Origin: Bacteroidales bacterium UBA1219
Lineage (GTDB): Bacteria > Bacteroidota > Bacteroidia > Bacteroidales > P3
Reading direction: 5' to 3'
Length of the DNA: 26,285 bases
Assembly (NCBI GenBank): GCA_002309295.1
Contig: DBXF01000039.1
Span: 1 to 26,285, forward strand
The position numbers and the translations under genes were made by a program. This document shows positions 23,753 to 26,285 of this stretch, piece by piece; positions within the stretch are counted from its first letter, which is position 1; each line of letters starts with the position of its first letter. The notes beneath the pieces were generated by a model, which was not told the origin of the DNA, did no database searches, and worked only from the letters and a program-made list of their open reading frames with translations.

Positions 23753-24631
23753 TTACCATTCGAAATCGTCGTCGGACGATGAGGCTGGCTCCGAATGTTC
23801 GGGGGCAGGTTCTTCCTCGGGTTCAGGAGTTTCGTCGCGTTTGTAGTTTTTCACCACTTTGTTGAAATCGGTGGAGGACTCTGAGCGGTACCACAGCTCT
23901 ATCACCGTGCCGAAAGGAACGCGGGCGGTTTTGTTGGGCTGCATGTCGTACACACGGGAGTTATTCTTGTCGTCGGGATGCTCATAGTGTTCCACGCCGA
24001 CGTTGAGCGACGCCATCTGCAACATTTTGCGAGCCTCGCGCGGCGTTTTGCCAATCACCAGAGGGATGGTAGTCTTGGCGTTGAGGGCGCAGCCCACAGT
24101 GAGGTCGATGCGGGAGCCCTTTTCAAGAGAAGTTCCGGAACGCACGTCGCGGCCTTTGTGCATCTGACGCACAACGATGTTGTTGCCCAGTTCGTTCTCC
24201 TCAAAAGTGATGTAACCGCATTCGAGGCCTGCGCTCTCGAGTTGCGAGATAGCCTGTTTGAGCGACAGTCCTCCGGTGAGGTTGGGCACCTTGGTGGGGT
24301 CGGGATTGTACTTGGTAACGGTAACATAAACCTTACGGCCTTTTTTGATTTTGCTAGTGGCCTTGGGGTCCTGGGTGAGGATATTGCCACCGGGGGTGTT
24401 TCCCACAAAAATGGAGTCCACCACCACAAGTTCGACATTCTCCACGCCCTCAACGCCAGAGAGGTCGTCGATGTTCTTGCCCACAAGCTCGGGCATATCG
24501 TACTCGGAGCCGTGACGGCTGTACAATCTCTGTATAAAATACACCACCAGCACAATGGCTATACTTGCCAACAGCATCATTATCAGAGTGGTGGCAAGAG
24601 GGTGTTTTTTGAAAAAGTTTTCTTTAGCCAT
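23753..24631 (-). CDS. PASTA-domain membrane protein
   Basis: A 292-residue protein with one transmembrane helix (about residues 13-33) preceded by a Lys-rich cytoplasmic end, then three extracytoplasmic PASTA domains: about 43-107 (MPELVGKNIDDL...), 112-180 (VPNLTGGLSLKQAISQLESA...) and 187-250 (IPLVIGKTPREARKMLQMAS...). Each has the typical P-x-L-x-G and x-T-V/I strand ends. A Glu/Pro/Ser-rich acidic tail follows, ending DDDFEW. PASTA domains bind muropeptides or the wall. There is no kinase or transpeptidase part, so it is a free-standing sensor or scaffold type. In Bacteroidetes such genes often lie between ddl and rluD. An ATG at 24631 fits the short cytoplasmic start. Confidence 0.9.
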   Translation of the reverse strand: MAKENFFKKHPLATTLIMMLLASIAIVLVVYFIQRLYSRHGSEYDMPELVGKNIDDLSGVEGVENVELVVVDSIFVGNTPGGNILTQDPKATSKIKKGRKVYVTVTKYNPDPTKVPNLTGGLSLKQAISQLESAGLECGYITFEENELGNNIVVRQMHKGRDVRSGTSLEKGSRIDLTVGCALNAKTTIPLVIGKTPREARKMLQMASLNVGVEHYEHPDDKNNSRVYDMQPNKTARVPFGTVIELWYRSESSTDFNKVVKNYKRDETPEPEEEPAPEHSEPASSSDDDFEW

Positions 24632-24854
24632 AACTATATATTACAAGTGTAAGTAATAATAACTCCGAAAAGTCATTATTATTGCATTGTCCAAGATAAT
24701 ATTATACGACAGTAGGCTTTGATGGGTTACATTTTGTTTTTTGCAAAAAAAAGACAAGTGCACTAATTGCACTAACAGGCGCCGACAATTGCAGAATTGG
24801 CACACCTGTCCCTTCATTTTTTTGTAGAAACACGTTTATTTCAATAATTTTATG

Positions 24855-24862
24855 TAACTTTG
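24855..24862 (+). promoter_or_regulatory. Candidate -7 box for the 24886 gene
   Basis: TAACTTTG on the plus strand matches TAnnTTTG and gives a leader of about 15 bases before the ATG at 24886. A TTTA instead of TTTG stands near -33. It is divergent from the PASTA gene, for which I see no clean promoter in the same gap. Confidence 0.5.
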
Positions 24863-24885
24863 CAGAAACAAAAATTTTACGAAAG

Positions 24886-25530
24886 ATGATAAAAAAAGTC
24901 CTTATAACCTTGTTTTGTGCGGCATTTGTGATGTCCGCCCAAGCGCAGAAAAGAACCGTGGAGAGCATACGGCAGACATACGCCGATGTCCACGAATGGA
25001 TTTCGCACATGATGCCCAACGAGGAGGGCGAGACGGGCATGCCACCCGAATATTACGAGCTGAACGTGATGCAGAACCTGCCCGGCACCGGTCCGCACCG
25101 CGAAGTAGTGCGTATGTTCTACGGCGAGGAGGAAGCCGCCGAAGATGTTATCTATCCGCCTCACTATCTGCGTTTTGCCACAGCCAAGTACAACTTCGCC
25201 GCACGCGAGTTCTACGAGGAGTACCTCTACGACGAGAAAGGGCGTGTGATGTTCATCTACGCCATAACCCCCGATGCCGACCCAAATATGACGCCCTACG
25301 AGTTGCGCATGTGGTTCGACGGCAAGCGTCTGCTGCGTTTCACCGCAAAGAAATACGATGGTCCAAAAGGTTACTTGGACATCGCCTCCCTGCGCAAAGG
25401 CACTTTCAAAGAGGTGTATTCCGGCACCGACATTCCGGAGATGTACCAGGTGGAGGCCAACCGCTGCAAAGACCGCGCCTTGCGTTTTCTTGAAATGTTC
25501 AAAGGAATTGACAAGAATACTTATTTGTGA
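24886..25530 (+). CDS. Secreted protein of unknown function
   Basis: A 214-residue protein with a signal peptide (MIKKVLITLFCAAFVMSAQA, cut near Gln21). The mature part is alpha/beta with many Tyr, Glu and Pro (HEWISHMMPNEEGETG; PPEYYELNVMQNLPGTGPHR), then a beta-hairpin segment (EFYEEYLYDEKGRVMFIYAI; YELRMWFDGKRLLRFTAKKY). No cysteine pair or catalytic motif is obvious; it reads like the small secreted sheet-rich proteins common in Bacteroidales. I give it no function. It is divergent from the PASTA operon and followed after 57 bases by another secreted protein on the same strand, so the two may share a transcript. GC content looks like that of its neighbours. Confidence 0.75.
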   Translation: MIKKVLITLFCAAFVMSAQAQKRTVESIRQTYADVHEWISHMMPNEEGETGMPPEYYELNVMQNLPGTGPHREVVRMFYGEEEAAEDVIYPPHYLRFATAKYNFAAREFYEEYLYDEKGRVMFIYAITPDADPNMTPYELRMWFDGKRLLRFTAKKYDGPKGYLDIASLRKGTFKEVYSGTDIPEMYQVEANRCKDRALRFLEMFKGIDKNTYL

Positions 25531-25587
25531 TTTCGGATTTCGGAATTGGCTGACGCCGTGGGGTAAGACAACAATAAAAAAGACAAA

Positions 25588-26285
25588 ATGAAGAAAAAAC
25601 TTTTGATATACGCATTACTGCTTTTCCTTGCTGCCGATATTTTGGCACAGAACAAATACGAAATGCGATGCTGGATTGAGGGTGATTCGTTGACAGTCAA
25701 TGTCGACTACGTGTCGAAGAAGGAGTACCCCGAAGTCGAGGATTACTTTCTGCTTACCGAGGTTGCAAATTTAAAGATCGTATCTACCGGCTGTATCGGC
25801 TATACTTTTCATAACGACGGAGACACTGTCCGTTTCGACAATCTTTATGCGTTTTCTTTCCCTCATCTGCCAAAATACGTCAATGTGTATTATACCTTGC
25901 CGTTATCCAGTTTCCGCACAGCCGACGGCGCCATAGTGTTGCGACGCGAGGGCAACTGGTATCCACACCGTAATGGCGAACTCCTCAAAGCGAAAGTCAG
26001 CATTGAAACTGGGACCGATGACTACTACGTTATCGGAGGAAGCGAGACTTCACCCTCGTTCGACCTGCATTTAGTTCTGCTTCCAAAGGACAAATACAAG
26101 TGCAAGGTCATCAAAAATGCAACGCGTCCTTTCTATTTCTACCGCCCCAAGAGCGACACAACCCGTTACCCCGATGCATATTACAAAGAGTTTGTGGATT
26201 CGTACAATTTCTACTGCTCCTTTTTCGGCGATTCCTTGTCGTCAAAGCCGATGAACATTGTGGAGATTGGCGACCCGCAGTTTGT
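25588..26285 (+). CDS. Secreted protein, M1-aminopeptidase-like N-terminus (partial)
   Basis: The reading frame stays open to the window edge, giving 232 residues and no stop. A signal peptide is clear (MKKKLLIYALLLFLAADILA, then Q). The visible part is beta-rich, as in the N-terminal saddle domain of M1-type metallopeptidases. It then reaches YYKEFVDSYNFYCSFFGDSL and MNIVEIGDPQF, which resembles the M1 stretch just before the catalytic domain (a Tyr/Phe-Phe-Gly then IVEv pattern). The HExxH zinc site would lie beyond the edge, so the peptidase assignment is tentative. The ATG at 25588 has an A-rich upstream region (ATAAAAAAGACAAA). Confidence 0.55.
   Translation, partial: MKKKLLIYALLLFLAADILAQNKYEMRCWIEGDSLTVNVDYVSKKEYPEVEDYFLLTEVANLKIVSTGCIGYTFHNDGDTVRFDNLYAFSFPHLPKYVNVYYTLPLSSFRTADGAIVLRREGNWYPHRNGELLKAKVSIETGTDDYYVIGGSETSPSFDLHLVLLPKDKYKCKVIKNATRPFYFYRPKSDTTRYPDAYYKEFVDSYNFYCSFFGDSLSSKPMNIVEIGDPQF

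Overview
The window is a stretch of chromosome from a member of the Bacteroidetes, most likely order Bacteroidales. The evidence is a type IX secretion (T9SS) C-terminal sorting domain, repeated promoter-like boxes of the Bacteroidetes form TAnnTTTG (several with TTTG 19-20 bp upstream), weak Shine-Dalgarno use, a Bacteroidales-style initiator tRNA, and many secreted proteins whose signal peptides end in AQ. No species is claimed. Almost every base belongs to ordinary genes; no insertion sequence, prophage or CRISPR array was seen.

Layout. (1) 1-190: a self-contained initiator tRNA-fMet unit on the minus strand, with promoter, gene and intrinsic terminator. (2) 344-8051, minus strand: from the distal end, a Card1/Can2-like CARF nuclease, a Cys-rich membrane protein, anmK (anhydromuramic acid recycling), then dnaX, a cation:proton antiporter and dapF. 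dnaX-antiporter-dapF is tightly packed behind its own promoter-like box. (3) 8253-10269, plus strand: corA and phoH, divergent from the CARF gene. (4) 10270-12800: an AT-rich, less conserved stretch holding an M50B-like membrane peptidase, an XRE-type repressor-like protein with a striking array of palindromic sites upstream, and a 43-residue lipoprotein. (5) 12803-15455, minus strand: topoisomerase IV subunit B and a downstream protein with acidic and histone-like lysine-rich segments. (6) 15824-15905: tRNA-Leu(UAG). (7) 16027-24631, minus strand: an envelope-centred run of PASTA membrane protein, T9SS cargo protein, RluD pseudouridine synthase, NlpC/P60 peptidase, an unknown secreted protein, a PQQ-like propeller and an esterase-LysM fusion. 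(8) 24886-26285, plus strand: two secreted proteins, the second cut by the window edge and resembling the N-terminal part of an M1-type peptidase.

The points most worth following are: an A10 slippery tract in dnaX, where a single-base slip creates an immediate stop at the position expected for a gamma-type product; an orphan CARF-PD-(D/E)XK nuclease with intact catalytic residues and no visible CRISPR locus; about eight copies of a TTACA-WW-TGTAA palindrome around the XRE gene, one of them on its own -7 box; and 8-bp-period tandem arrays just after stop codons.
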